In this document: positions 44,138 to 52,861 of the stretch, one piece after another
Layout of the letters: each line of letters starts with the position of its first letter
How positions within the stretch are numbered: the stretch's first letter is position 1
Assembly (NCBI GenBank): GCA_030160035.1
Contig: BSNO01000003.1
Location: forward strand, 868,001-932,000
From: Rhizobium albus
GTDB taxonomy: Bacteria > Pseudomonadota > Alphaproteobacteria > Rhizobiales > Rhizobiaceae
Length of the DNA: 64,000 nt
Direction: 5' to 3'
Translations under genes and position numbers: made by a program
Notes under the pieces: model-generated
Told to the model about the DNA's origin: nothing
Seen by the model: only the letters and a program-made list of their open reading frames with translations
Database searches by the model: none

Positions 44138-45847
44138 TCAGCGGATCTGGTTGAGCAGTTCGGCGCCCTGCGTCACAACGCGGGCTCCTGGCTCGACGCC
44201 GGCGGCCACCAATACTCTGTCGCCGTCCAGCGGCATGATCCGCACCTCGCGGGGCTCGAACCGTTCGGCGCCGACGTGGAGGAAGACCATATCCTGCCCG
44301 TTCGCACCGCGCAGGACGCTCATGCGGGGAATCGCTAGACCTTCCTCAGTCTCCTGTGTCTGCCCCAGGACCGAGAGCATCTGGCCGAGCCTCAGTCCTT
44401 TCGTGTCGCTTTCGATACTGAAGTGGACGGGGACTGCCTGACTCCGGTCGGCAAAGCCTGCACCCTCGAACTTCAGGGCGAGGGCACGGTTGGATCCATC
44501 GCTGGCAGCCGCAGTATCGAACTGTCCGTCGTTGCCGTAGGCGAGCGCCTCGACCCAAAGGCGGGCCGGATCAACAATGTGAAAGATCACCGCGTTGCTT
44601 TCGGCCATCTGTCCCGCAACGGCGTTGGATGCGGCGATGATGCCGGCGACGGGGGCGACGAGCGGCTCCGGCTGGACCTGGACCTGCTCCAGGGCAGACC
44701 GACGCTCTTTCAGCCCCTCAAGCTCGATCTTGGCTTCATCGAGCGTCGTTCGAGCGACCGCACCACTCGCGACCAGGGTCTCGAAGCGTCTGATCCTCTG
44801 CTCCGCTATCGTGATCTCCTGCGCGAGCTCGCTCTGACGTTGCCGGACATCGGACTGGTCGATCATCTGGAGAGGGGGCGTGATCTCCGCAAGCACATCG
44901 CCGGCCTCAACGCGGGCGCCGAGCCTCGGGAAGCCTCCTTCAGGTGGCGACAGCCGGCCGGCGATCGCCGCCTGCACGTAACCGCTGGCGTTCGGATCGG
45001 GGATAATGCGGCCCGGCATCTCGACGCTGCGCCGGTGTGCCTCCTGCGCGGCGAGGATGGTTCTGATAGCGAGGATCCGCTGCGACGGCTTGGGCACGAA
45101 CACCGTCCCGTCCGGGAGCCGCTGGGCCACGTCCCGGCCGGACGGCACGGGCATCAAAGCTGCCTGATCTCCGTGATCGTGCCCCTCATGGGCGACAGCA
45201 ATCGATCCCGCAAAAATGACAAAGAGGACGGCGCCAGTTCCAGCAGCGAAGACTGTGCGGCGGCGAAACACCGCCATGACGAGAAGGCCACCCAAAAAGC
45301 CGAGGATGCCCACGGCGATGAGACCCGGGTCATTGCGCGACAGGCGATCGCGCAGGTCCGTGGCAAGCACTTCCTGCATCTCATCCGCAAAGGCTGAGTT
45401 TGCGAGCCAACCGGATCGTTGGGCGAGCACAGGCGCTGCGACGTCGGGCACCGACAGTGTGGCGGTGAGAAAGTCGATGTCCGAGCCGCTCGAGACAGTG
45501 AAGATGAGGTCGTATTCGCCCGGTTGCAAAGACCAGGGCGCTTCAATGCGATAGATCTCGGCTTCGGCAACAGCACTTAGTGGGCCTGCGGGAGTCTCGA
45601 CCTCGATGACGGCGTCCGTGACGGGTTCGTTGGTCTCGAACCGGTCAAGGTAGATTTCAAGCGATCCGCCGCTTGCGACGGCGACGAGTTCGAAAAGCGC
45701 ACTTTGCGCCTCGGTGCGTGGAACGCTTTGAGAAACAACGACCGGCGGGGCATCGCCGTGGTCGTGGCCTTCATGAGCGTAGGACAAAGGAAGGAACAGA
45801 AGCGTAGCGGTCATGGCCGCCGCCGCAGCAGCAATACGGAAATTCAT
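44138..45847 (-). CDS. cusB: RND efflux periplasmic adaptor with an extra N-terminal module (CusB-like)
   Basis: A 569-residue protein, longer than ordinary CusB (about 400). After the signal peptide (ending LPLSYA) comes a HEGHDHGD segment, then a periplasmic beta domain (about 45-150) and a transmembrane helix with RRR after it. A second helix (TGAVLFVIFAGSIAVA) and a second HEGHDHGD follow at about 220. The usual adaptor begins after this: lipoyl halves at PGRIIPDPNASGYVQA and PLVAPVAGIIAAS, an alpha hairpin between, and beta-barrel and MP domains. The duplicated His motif suggests fusion of a separate metal-binding membrane protein to the adaptor. The start at MNFRIAAAAA gives a proper signal peptide. 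Confidence 0.85.
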   Translation of the reverse strand: MNFRIAAAAAAMTATLLFLPLSYAHEGHDHGDAPPVVVSQSVPRTEAQSALFELVAVASGGSLEIYLDRFETNEPVTDAVIEVETPAGPLSAVAEAEIYRIEAPWSLQPGEYDLIFTVSSGSDIDFLTATLSVPDVAAPVLAQRSGWLANSAFADEMQEVLATDLRDRLSRNDPGLIAVGILGFLGGLLVMAVFRRRTVFAAGTGAVLFVIFAGSIAVAHEGHDHGDQAALMPVPSGRDVAQRLPDGTVFVPKPSQRILAIRTILAAQEAHRRSVEMPGRIIPDPNASGYVQAAIAGRLSPPEGGFPRLGARVEAGDVLAEITPPLQMIDQSDVRQRQSELAQEITIAEQRIRRFETLVASGAVARTTLDEAKIELEGLKERRSALEQVQVQPEPLVAPVAGIIAASNAVAGQMAESNAVIFHIVDPARLWVEALAYGNDGQFDTAAASDGSNRALALKFEGAGFADRSQAVPVHFSIESDTKGLRLGQMLSVLGQTQETEEGLAIPRMSVLRGANGQDMVFLHVGAERFEPREVRIMPLDGDRVLVAAGVEPGARVVTQGAELLNQIR

Positions 45848-45913
45848 CGAAAACCCCGGTCTGAAGATCGAAAAGGAGGCATGCAAAAGCTTTGCACGCC
45901 GCCGTCTTGTCAT

Positions 45914-46345
45914 TCAGACAAAGATTTGAGGTGGCCTGATCAAGCCATCCTTGTCGATGTCGGCCATTCCATTCGGCCCGATGTGCCAATTCATTCCGTC
46001 AGAGAAAATCGGAGGAAGAGCAACAATCTCGCTCACAATCCCTGAAAGACACCCGGTGGTGCCAATGCCACAGCATGAACTGTCAGCACCCCGATCGGAA
46101 GTGGTCGGCCGGTCGATTTCTCTGGAGATCGACGGCTCTGTTACCGATGACTTCGCGTCTTGATCGTCGATGAGTTGAACATAATCCGCGAGTTCAACCG
46201 AAAGGGCTTGGATCGATGTTGCACGCGTGGCGGTGCGCTCTGCGTGGACCCCATGCGCCTGTGCCGTTGTCGTGCTGAAAAACATCGAGCTTGCGAGCAC
46301 AAAGGCCGCAAGCAACACCGACATCTTTTGCAAGCCCTGCAGCAT
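45914..46345 (-). CDS. secreted protein upstream of the RND pump genes, unknown function
   Basis: 143 residues. A signal peptide (VLLAAFVLASSMFFSTTTAQA) is followed by HGVHAERTATR. The C-terminal part has a DSSCCGIGTTGCLSG cluster with three Cys residues and an IGPNGMADIDKDGLIRPP end. The Cys cluster could bind metal. It resembles no domain I can name; similar short proteins with a CCG..GC motif precede Cu/Ag efflux genes. It is the first gene of the pump operon on this strand, 66 bases before the adaptor start. Confidence 0.6.
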   Translation of the reverse strand: MLQGLQKMSVLLAAFVLASSMFFSTTTAQAHGVHAERTATRATSIQALSVELADYVQLIDDQDAKSSVTEPSISREIDRPTTSDRGADSSCCGIGTTGCLSGIVSEIVALPPIFSDGMNWHIGPNGMADIDKDGLIRPPQIFV

Positions 46346-46503
46346 GAAGCTTCCACGATCCGAATCAGGAGGTCATTTGGGATGGAGATTACGGCTAATT
46401 TAGCGCTGTTATCACAACCAGCCTTACCCCGTATGCGTTAACACGATGATTCATCTCGGCGATAAAATCGTAAGGCCTCCCCGCGTCAACAGCTTCGAGA
46501 GCG

Positions 46504-46632
46504 CTACCGCTTGAAGAAGATGTATTTCACGAGGGCGGCAATGACGAGCACCAACAACACTGCAAGCACGAGGCCCCAGAGCCCCATGCCCCACATCATG
46601 CCGTCGCCCATCATCATGCCATCTTCCATCAT
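46504..46632 (-). CDS. 42-residue Met-rich single-helix membrane protein
   Basis: A small gene downstream of the CueR-type regulator. Residues 1-17 are extremely rich in Met, Gly and Asp (six of the first eleven residues are Met), as in Cu(I)-binding stretches. A single hydrophobic helix follows (about residues 17-37), ending in KYIFFKR, a positive cytoplasmic tail. An AAGG site lies before the start, and the gene begins 12 bases after the regulator stop, so they share a transcript. Proteins of this shape are seen in copper clusters but have no defined role. An alternative start is the second Met. Confidence 0.65.
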   Translation of the reverse strand: MMEDGMMMGDGMMWGMGLWGLVLAVLLVLVIAALVKYIFFKR

Positions 46633-46644
46633 TGTCTCAGCCTT

Positions 46645-47046
46645 TCACGCTGTTTGTCGCGTCGTTGCCGCCAACCCGTCGATGATCGGGCATTCGGGGC
46701 GGGCATCGCCGTGGCAGTTCTCGACCAGATGCCCAAGCATATCCCGCAGTCCGGTCAGCTCCGCGATCTTTCGGTCGATTTCGCCGAGTTTCTCGGTTGC
46801 GATCGCCTTCACATCCGAGCTGGCGCGGTCGCGGTCGGTGTAGAGTGATAGCAGCTGCCGACATTCTTCGACCGAAAATCCGAGGCTACGGGATCGCTGG
46901 ACAAAGCGGAGCCGGTGAACGTCTTCGCTGGAATAATCGCGGTACCCGTTGGCAGCCCGATCGGCGGTTAGCAGACCGATGTCCTCGTAGTAGCGGATCG
47001 TCTTGGGCGGCAGGCCTGATTGTCTAGCGGCGTTTCCGATGTTCAT
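46645..47046 (-). CDS. cueR: CueR-type Cu(I)-responsive MerR regulator
   Basis: A 133-residue MerR-family activator. The winged HTH starts MNIGNAARQSGLPPKTIRYYEDIGLL, followed by the dimerisation helix and a C-terminal metal loop NCHGDARPECPII. Its two Cys residues are seven apart, the Cu(I)/Ag(I) signature of CueR; there is no third Cys as in MerR. Its own promoter has the 19-bp spacer of MerR-controlled genes, so it probably autoregulates and controls the neighbouring copper genes carrying the same promoter motif. Confidence 0.92.
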   Translation of the reverse strand: MNIGNAARQSGLPPKTIRYYEDIGLLTADRAANGYRDYSSEDVHRLRFVQRSRSLGFSVEECRQLLSLYTDRDRASSDVKAIATEKLGEIDRKIAELTGLRDMLGHLVENCHGDARPECPIIDGLAATTRQTA

Positions 47047-47072
47047 GGCGCGTCTCCTGACCTTGGCCTTCC

Positions 47073-47103
47073 ACCATAGGAGCTCCAGCTACTGGAAGCT
47101 CAA
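47073..47103 (-). promoter_or_regulatory. CueR-type promoter of the regulator gene
   Basis: On the minus strand: TTGAGC, a 19-bp spacer and TATGGT, with dyad AGCTTCCAGTAGCTGGAGCT across the spacer. An over-long 19-bp spacer with an internal dyad is the hallmark of MerR-family promoters. Confidence 0.7.
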
Positions 47104-47127
47104 GAGGTTCAAAACTAATGGCAAAGT

Positions 47128-47159
47128 GCTGGCCGCGCGGATTTTCCCGCGCGGCCAGC
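47128..47159 (-). terminator. 13-bp stem hairpin after the DUF305 gene
   Basis: Perfect inverted repeat GCTGGCCGCGCGG / CCGCGCGGCCAGC with a 6-base loop, just past the stop of the DUF305 gene on the minus strand. The stem is very stable though only a few T follow. It separates this operon from the cueR transcript. Confidence 0.65.
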
Positions 47160-47165
47160 AACAGC

Positions 47166-47660
47166 TCAGTTGGCGTTTTCAGCCAACCAGGTGGTCATCT
47201 GCTCGATCTCGCCGACCTGTGCAGCGATGATTTCTTCGGCGAGCGCGCGCATCTGCGGATCCTCGCCATGCTCAAGCAGCACCTCCGCCATGTCGATGGC
47301 GCCCTGATGGTGAGCGATCATCCCGCAAGCGAAGGCCACGTCGGCATCCTCCATCATCATGCCTTCGTGCATTGCTGGCATGCTGATCATCATCCGGCGC
47401 ATGTTCTCCTGGACATGCTCGGGCATGGATTCCAAGTCCATGCCGGCCATTCCCATCATGTCCATCATCCCGGAATCCATGGCTGCGGCCTGATCTCCCT
47501 CCATGCCACCATGACCCATTGCCGAGTGGTCCATTCCGCCCATGGCGGTCGAAGAAGTGCACTGCTCAGGCATCTGGAATTCCGCATCCTGCGCCAAAGC
47601 AGGTACCGAGAACGCGATTGCGGCGACTGCCGCGGCGAGGATCGTTTTTGTAATCGTCAT
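47166..47660 (-). CDS. Met-rich DUF305 periplasmic copper-binding protein
   Basis: 164 residues: a signal peptide (ILAAAVAAIAFSVPALAQ), then a segment with nearly one Met in three (MGGMDHSAMGHGGM, SGMMDMMGMAGMD, SMPAMHEGMMM). The DUF305 helices have the conserved IAHHQGAIDMAEVLLEHGED. Met- and His-rich DUF305 proteins such as CopM bind copper outside the cytoplasm. The start at MTITKTIL was chosen for the AGGAG site and signal peptide. It lies downstream of a small Cys/His protein and ends in a strong hairpin. Confidence 0.88.
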   Translation of the reverse strand: MTITKTILAAAVAAIAFSVPALAQDAEFQMPEQCTSSTAMGGMDHSAMGHGGMEGDQAAAMDSGMMDMMGMAGMDLESMPEHVQENMRRMMISMPAMHEGMMMEDADVAFACGMIAHHQGAIDMAEVLLEHGEDPQMRALAEEIIAAQVGEIEQMTTWLAENAN

Positions 47661-47695
47661 CTTGAGTTCTCCTGAATGTATGAATTGTCGCGCGA

Positions 47696-48073
47696 TCACA
47701 GCCACGCGCGTCGTGGAGGGGGCAGGATGACGCCGGGATTGTTGCCCAAGCCGCGCACCGGCGGGGCAACCGTCGTCTCGCTTCGGGCAATAACGGTGGT
47801 CATTTCGGGTGCGTCGACAGACATGCCCGGATGACAATGAGTCATCATGCAGCAACCGACTGCCGAGGGCTGGCAGTCTGCGTCAAGGGTAACATGGTGA
47901 ACCCGCTTGGCGCCGATCTCTTGGGCGTGTGCGTCGTGGCTGTGCAAAGCCGTGATTGCAACGTGATCGGTGGAAGACGCGGCATCCGACTTAAGCGGCG
48001 GCCAAACGAGGATTACGGCCAGCGCCACCAGGCCTGCCAGTGCAAGTCGCCATATTTGATCAGACCGCTTCAT
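47696..48073 (-). CDS. membrane-anchored His/Cys protein of the copper cluster, unknown function
   Basis: About 125 residues. An N-terminal helix (IWRLALAGLVALAVILVWPP) may be a signal anchor. The outer part has HSHDAHAQEIG, then DADCQPSAVGCCMMTHCHPGMSV, where four Cys, two Met and two His could form a metal site. The tail (VRGLGNNPGVILPPPRR) is Pro-rich. It is followed after 35 bases by the DUF305 gene. I do not recognise a family; the CCMMTHCH cluster suggests copper binding. Confidence 0.6.
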   Translation of the reverse strand: MKRSDQIWRLALAGLVALAVILVWPPLKSDAASSTDHVAITALHSHDAHAQEIGAKRVHHVTLDADCQPSAVGCCMMTHCHPGMSVDAPEMTTVIARSETTVAPPVRGLGNNPGVILPPPRRAWL

Positions 48074-48160
48074 CGGTACTCTGCGTCTCTGGATCATAAA
48101 ATCAACAATGCATTCGACATATAGGCCCGGGGTTTCGGCTCACAACGGCATCCGGCCGCA

Positions 48161-48358
48161 TTACCCCGCACGGCGGGGCGGATATCCGACCTCCTCGAGG
48201 GCTGCCACAACCGCTGACTCGTCAGCAATAGACACCACATTGACGCTCTTCTGAGGCAAATCGATGTCGACCTTTGCATGTGGGTCTACAGAATGGATCG
48301 CTTTGGTGACGCTCCGGGCGCAGCCGCCACACGTCATGTTGTCGATCTGAAACTTCAT
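48161..48358 (-). CDS. CopZ-like HMA-domain copper chaperone
   Basis: A 65-residue single heavy-metal-associated domain. The metal site is in NMTCGGCARSVTKAI (MTCxxC), followed by the beta-alpha-beta-beta-alpha-beta pattern to LEEVGYPPRRAG. The Gly at the third variable position is common in cytoplasmic Cu chaperones. It reads away from the CopA gene, with a CueR-type promoter in the shared intergenic region, so chaperone and pump are co-regulated. Confidence 0.92.
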   Translation of the reverse strand: MKFQIDNMTCGGCARSVTKAIHSVDPHAKVDIDLPQKSVNVVSIADESAVVAALEEVGYPPRRAG

Positions 48359-48391
48359 GGGTTTCTCCTCGGATGGATCTGGTTTGAACCG

Positions 48392-48422
48392 AAGATGGAG
48401 ATTCCAGTACGTGGAAGGTCAA
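48392..48422 (-). promoter_or_regulatory. CueR-type promoter of the CopZ-like gene
   Basis: On the minus strand: TTGACC, a 19-bp spacer and CATCTT, with dyad TTCC-ACGTACT-GGAA inside the spacer. It lies 34 bases before the chaperone start. Confidence 0.65.
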
Positions 48423-48447
48423 GGGGCGACATCACGCAAAATAGGTG

Positions 48448-48478
48448 TTGACCTTCTAGTGGATGGAACGAGCAGAAG
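48448..48478 (+). promoter_or_regulatory. CueR-like promoter of copA
   Basis: TTGACC followed by CTTCTAGTGGATGGAACG, a degenerate copy of the same dyad, with a poor -10 19 bp later. It is 33 bases before the copA start and 25 bp from the divergent CopZ promoter. Confidence 0.45.
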
Positions 48479-48510
48479 AACTCCAACAGCATTCGCCATT
48501 GGAGTTGACG

Positions 48511-51027
48511 ATGAACGTCCACGCGACTGAAAGCGCCAAGATCGCTTCCAACCTGACATCAAAACCAACCGCCGTTTCGCTTCCTATCGTTGGGATGACC
48601 TGTGCGTCCTGCGTCGGGCGGGTCGAGAAGGCTCTGAACCGTGTCGAAGGAGTGGAAAAGGCGACGGTCAACCTCGCCACAGAGCGAGCCGATATAACCT
48701 TGGTCCAGCCTGTCGATCAGGCCAGTCTGGTCCGGGCGATCGAAGACGCAGGGTATGAGGTTCCGAGCCGTTCGATCACGCTCGCTATCGACGGCATGAC
48801 CTGCGCCTCCTGCGTGGCGCGCGTGGAAAAGGCGCTGCTTGCAGTTCCGGGCGTCGCGTCCGCCACCGTGAATCTGGCCACCGAACGGGCGTCGCTTTCG
48901 ACCTCCGGCACGGTCACGGATCGCGATCTCGTCTCTGCAATCGCCTCGGCAGGTTACGAAGCGCGGACGGTCAGCGGCAGCGAAGACAACGAGGCGCATG
49001 CGTCCCGAAAGCAGGCGGAGCAAACCGCTCTGGGCCGCGACGTCACTGTTGCGGCCCTCCTGACGCTGCCTGTATTCGTGCTGGAAATGGGCTCGCACCT
49101 CATCCCAGCGGTTCATGACCTCGTCATGAACACCGTCGGCATGCGCGAAAGCTGGTATCTGCAGTTCGTTTTAACGACAGTGGTGCTGTTCTGGCCAGGT
49201 TTGCGCTTTTACCGGATCGGACTGCCGGCGCTCATCAAGGGCGCGCCAGACATGAATTCGCTCGTCGCCGTCGGCACGCTGGCCGCCTGGACTTACTCGG
49301 TGGTGGCGACATTCGTGCCGCAGCTTTTGCCCGCTGGAACGGTGAACGTCTACTTCGAGGCTGCCGCCGTCATTGTCACGCTGATCCTTCTCGGTCGCTA
49401 CCTGGAGGCTCGGGCAAAGGGTAGGACCTCAGAAGCGATTAAACGCCTTGTCGGTCTCCAGCCCAAGACAGCGCGCGTTCGACGCGATGACGAGTTGGTC
49501 GAATTGGCGCTTGCTGACGTCGTGACGGGCGACCTTGTCGATGTCCGCCCCGGAGAGCGGATTGCCGTGGACGGCGAGGTCGTTGAGGGCGCGTCCTTCG
49601 TCGACGAAGCCATGATCACGGGAGAGCCGGTGCCGGTCGAAAAAAGGCCGGGCGCGACCGTGGTGGGCGGCACCGTCAACCAGACTGGTGCGCTGACATT
49701 CCGCGCAACCGCAGTCGGTGCCGACACAATGCTCGCACAGATTATCCGCATGGTTGAGGAGGCGCAGGGATCCAAGCTTCCCATTCAGGCGCTCGTTGAT
49801 CGCGTGACGCTGTGGTTCGTGCCCGCCGTCATGGCGGCGGCAGCGCTGACCTTTTTCGCTTGGGCGGTTTTCGGCCCAGAACCTGCCATAACATTCGCGC
49901 TCGTCAATGCCGTCGCTGTGCTGATCATCGCATGCCCCTGCGCGATGGGGCTGGCCACGCCTACGTCGATCATGGTCGGAACTGGGCGTGGTGCGGAGAT
50001 GGGCGTGCTGTTTCGCAAAGGCGAAGCGCTGCAGTCGCTCAAAGACGCCCGCGTCGTGGCCCTCGACAAGACGGGGACGCTCACCGAAGGCAAGCCCACA
50101 TTGACGGACCTGGAGACCACGGTCGGTCATGCCCGCGAAGAAATTCTGGCGTTGGTGGCCTCGGTGGAGAGGAAATCGGAGCATCCGATCGCGCGCGCCA
50201 TCGTCGAAGCCGCTGAGGCAGACGGGCTGAAGCTGTTCGATCTGTCCCGGTTCGATAGCGTGACGGGTTATGGCGTCAGCGCCGATGTCGTCGGCGGACG
50301 CCGCGTCGAGATCGGCGCCGATCGCTTTATGGAGAAGCTCGGGCTCGATGTAGGAGCGTTCGCGACGATTGCCGCGCGATTGGCCGACGAGGGCAAGTCG
50401 CCTCTCTATGCCGCCGTCGACGGCGAGCTAGCCGCAATCATGGCCGTCGCCGATCCGATCAAGCCATCCACGCCGGAGGCCATCCAGGCTATGCACGCCC
50501 TCGGATTGAAGGTCGCGATGATCACCGGCGACAATCGGCGCACGGCAGATGCCATCGCACGACAGCTCGGGATCGACGAGGTTGTGGCCGAGGTGCTCCC
50601 AGATGGCAAGGTGGAGGCCGTCAGGGCACTTAAGCGCGAGTATGGCGGGCTAGCCTATGTCGGGGACGGCATCAACGACGCCCCCGCATTGGCCGAAGCC
50701 GATGTCGGCATCGCCATTGGAACGGGAACCGACATCGCCATAGAGGCCGCCGATGTGGTCCTGATGTCGGGCAGCCTCAAAGGCGTTCCCAATGCGATTG
50801 CGCTGTCCAAGGCAACCATCCGGAACATTCGGCAGAACCTGTTCTGGGCCTTCGCTTACAACACCGCGCTCATCCCGGTTGCGGCAGGTGCGCTCTATCC
50901 CGCCTTCGGCTGGCTCCTGTCGCCAGTGCTAGCCGCTGGCGCCATGGCGATGTCGAGCGTCTTCGTGTTGGGCAATGCCATGAGGCTGAAGCGCTTTCGG
51001 ACTCCGATCGCCGACGTCGGTCGATGA
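48511..51027 (+). CDS. copA: CopA-type Cu(I) P1B ATPase with two HMA domains
   Basis: An 838-residue copper exporter. Two HMA domains with GMTCASC sites (about residues 25-90 and 95-160) are followed by eight transmembrane helices. Core motifs are [35 protein letters not shown] and GDGIND. Helix motifs AYN and MAMSS give Cu(I)-type selectivity. The start at MNVHATES was chosen for the GGAG site; 16 more codons upstream are in frame. It is divergent from the CopZ-like gene with CueR-type sites between them. Confidence 0.95.
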   Translation: MNVHATESAKIASNLTSKPTAVSLPIVGMTCASCVGRVEKALNRVEGVEKATVNLATERADITLVQPVDQASLVRAIEDAGYEVPSRSITLAIDGMTCASCVARVEKALLAVPGVASATVNLATERASLSTSGTVTDRDLVSAIASAGYEARTVSGSEDNEAHASRKQAEQTALGRDVTVAALLTLPVFVLEMGSHLIPAVHDLVMNTVGMRESWYLQFVLTTVVLFWPGLRFYRIGLPALIKGAPDMNSLVAVGTLAAWTYSVVATFVPQLLPAGTVNVYFEAAAVIVTLILLGRYLEARAKGRTSEAIKRLVGLQPKTARVRRDDELVELALADVVTGDLVDVRPGERIAVDGEVVEGASFVDEAMITGEPVPVEKRPGATVVGGTVNQTGALTFRATAVGADTMLAQIIRMVEEAQGSKLPIQALVDRVTLWFVPAVMAAAALTFFAWAVFGPEPAITFALVNAVAVLIIACPCAMGLATPTSIMVGTGRGAEMGVLFRKGEALQSLKDARVVALDKTGTLTEGKPTLTDLETTVGHAREEILALVASVERKSEHPIARAIVEAAEADGLKLFDLSRFDSVTGYGVSADVVGGRRVEIGADRFMEKLGLDVGAFATIAARLADEGKSPLYAAVDGELAAIMAVADPIKPSTPEAIQAMHALGLKVAMITGDNRRTADAIARQLGIDEVVAEVLPDGKVEAVRALKREYGGLAYVGDGINDAPALAEADVGIAIGTGTDIAIEAADVVLMSGSLKGVPNAIALSKATIRNIRQNLFWAFAYNTALIPVAAGALYPAFGWLLSPVLAAGAMAMSSVFVLGNAMRLKRFRTPIADVGR

Positions 51028-51156
51028 CGAGGCATTGTAAAATGCGTCGCATGGCACGCTCTGGCCGTCTGCGGTAGACAGACAAGAACCTTGGAAACAG
51101 ATGGCTCAAGCCACCGCGAGAGATTGTGATAGACACCTCGGAATATGGAGGAAGAG

Positions 51157-51630
51157 ATGGACCTGATACTTTCCCGTCGAGGCTTCATCCTAGGTGCATG
51201 CGCTGCATCGGTTGCCGCTGCGGTTCCCACGATGGCCGACACGAAACCTGCTCTCCATGTGCTCAAGGATCCCAACTGCGGATGTTGCTCGGCCTGGGTC
51301 GAGATCATTCAAGCAGAGGGGTTTGAAGTGACTGTCGAGGAGAGCACCGGCACGACGCTTGCGCGCTACAAGATCGACAACGGCATCCCGCAAGGAATGG
51401 GTTCTTGCCACACCGGCAAGATCGCGGGCTACGTGATTGAAGGTCATGTCCCGCCCGCCGATATCCGGCGGCTGCTTCAGGAACGCCCGGACGCCATTGG
51501 CCTTGCCGTGCCTGGGATGCCCTACGGATCGCCGGGCATGGGCCCGAAGACTGAGCGCGAGGCCTATGAGGTGTTCTTGATCCGGCGCGATGGGTCGACC
51601 GAAGTCTTCTCGAGCTATGGCGCCGCCTGA
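51157..51630 (+). CDS. DUF411 family periplasmic metal-binding protein
   Basis: A 157-residue protein. A signal peptide with a Tat-like SRRGFILGACAASVAAAVP is followed by the DUF411 core: KDPNCGCCSAWVEIIQAEGFEV, a GSCHTGKIAGYVIEGHVP block, then AVPGMPYGSPGM, giving Cys, His and Met ligands. DUF411 proteins accompany copper-resistance genes. The start used has GGAGG just before it, whereas an ATG four codons upstream has none. It follows copA on the same strand and is probably in the same regulon. Confidence 0.85.
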   Translation: MDLILSRRGFILGACAASVAAAVPTMADTKPALHVLKDPNCGCCSAWVEIIQAEGFEVTVEESTGTTLARYKIDNGIPQGMGSCHTGKIAGYVIEGHVPPADIRRLLQERPDAIGLAVPGMPYGSPGMGPKTEREAYEVFLIRRDGSTEVFSSYGAA

Positions 51631-52141
51631 GTTCCGGGCGTCTATCGCTCGTAGCGGGAGCGTAGGGCCACTCTCGCATTGGCTCGATGATCATCGGTCT
51701 ACTCCTCATTGGCACCATGAGGTCCAAAAAATGCCAGGCGCGCTCATTCGATAAAGATCACCCGCTTCAGAACGTGAACAATGAAGTTGCCACTCAATTG
51801 TCCGTGCCTGGTGCAGTCGGTGACACTCTGGTATCAGCCGGTCGGGAAATGTTTTCCTATACACGCTTCCGCAGCCGTTTCCGGACAGTCTTGTTTTGGA
51901 AATCGAAGCGGGATGGCCGTTGTTGAATGCGGGTGATCGCTACGACGGCTCGCAACCCCAATCTGATGTGGCATCCTCTCGCCAGCTGCGGTTAGAAAGT
52001 GTGTTTCTGATTCGCGTCCTGCGAAACTCCGGTTTCGAGGAACTCACCGGCCCTCAATTCAACGTGAGATGAGCCGACGGCAGTTTACCCGGTCGCGCGC
52101 TCGTGTTCCTTCGCACTCTGTACTTAGCGAAGGGATGTCGC
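51631..52141. other. gene-less stretch after the copper cluster
   Basis: Short open frames exist on both strands, but none has a domain, ribosome site or codon pattern I trust. No transposon, repeat or RNA was identified. This is probably the right edge of the metal island followed by the promoter of the SDR pair. Confidence 0.45.
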
Positions 52142-52861
52142 GTGTTGAAATGGCAGGCCCCACATCGGCGCTCGAGAATCTATCTGGTGACCGGCGCAAG
52201 TTCCGGGATTGGGCTCGCGGTCGTGAAGCAGCTCTGCGCGCAGGGCCATCGCGTCATCGGGACAGGCCGGAGATCAGGCACATCCTTGCCGGTCGACTAT
52301 CCCGATATCGACTATCGCGCCGTTGATCTGACCGAGGCGGCTGCAATCGAGCGCTTCATCGACGATGAGATAGACGGCCTGGATCGGGCGATCCTCTGCG
52401 CCGGCGCAGGCTTTTATCGAACCATTGAAGAGGAGCGAGCAGGCGAGGTCGAGCACATCGTTTCGATCAATTTCACCGCCCAGATCCGTCTTGCACATGC
52501 ACTTTACGGAAAGCTCGCTGCGCGCAAAGGACGTCTGGGCCTGGTGGGCTCCGTCGCCCACAAGGGCGCGGCCGCCATGCCAGTCTATGCGGCGACGAAG
52601 GCCGCGCTCGATGGGTTCGGGCGTGCGCTCGCTCTGGAATGGCGAGACCGTGTTGCCGTCCGTGTGTTGCATCCCGGTCCGACTAGGACAGGGATGGCCG
52701 AGCAGGCTGGGCGGCCGGCAGACTGGCTCACGAAGCTGATGCTGCCGCCACATGCCGTTGCGGACATGGTCATCGACGGGCTTGAAGCTGACAGGGGCTA
52801 TCGCCGGACGATCTCTTACGGCCGATATCTGACCCGACTGCCGTTGCGAGCCGCGCGATGA
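52142..52861 (+). CDS. SDR family oxidoreductase (first of a tandem pair)
   Basis: About 239 residues starting at GTG, which has an AAGGGA site; a GTG 13 codons upstream is an alternative. Motifs are IYLVTGASSGIGLA, CAGAGFYRT, a Ser in GLVGSVAHKG, VYAATKAALDGFG (Tyr and Lys) and LHPGPTRTGM. Its stop overlaps the next SDR start as ATGA. The C-terminus lacks the usual DGG end and instead has GYRRTISYGRYLTRLP, as in DltE-like SDRs. The substrate is unknown. Confidence 0.87.
   Translation: MLKWQAPHRRSRIYLVTGASSGIGLAVVKQLCAQGHRVIGTGRRSGTSLPVDYPDIDYRAVDLTEAAAIERFIDDEIDGLDRAILCAGAGFYRTIEEERAGEVEHIVSINFTAQIRLAHALYGKLAARKGRLGLVGSVAHKGAAAMPVYAATKAALDGFGRALALEWRDRVAVRVLHPGPTRTGMAEQAGRPADWLTKLMLPPHAVADMVIDGLEADRGYRRTISYGRYLTRLPLRAAR

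Noticed and set aside
51687-51926. Short plus-strand frame after the DUF411 gene
   Set aside because: 79 residues without a domain, signal or convincing ribosome site; treated as non-coding.
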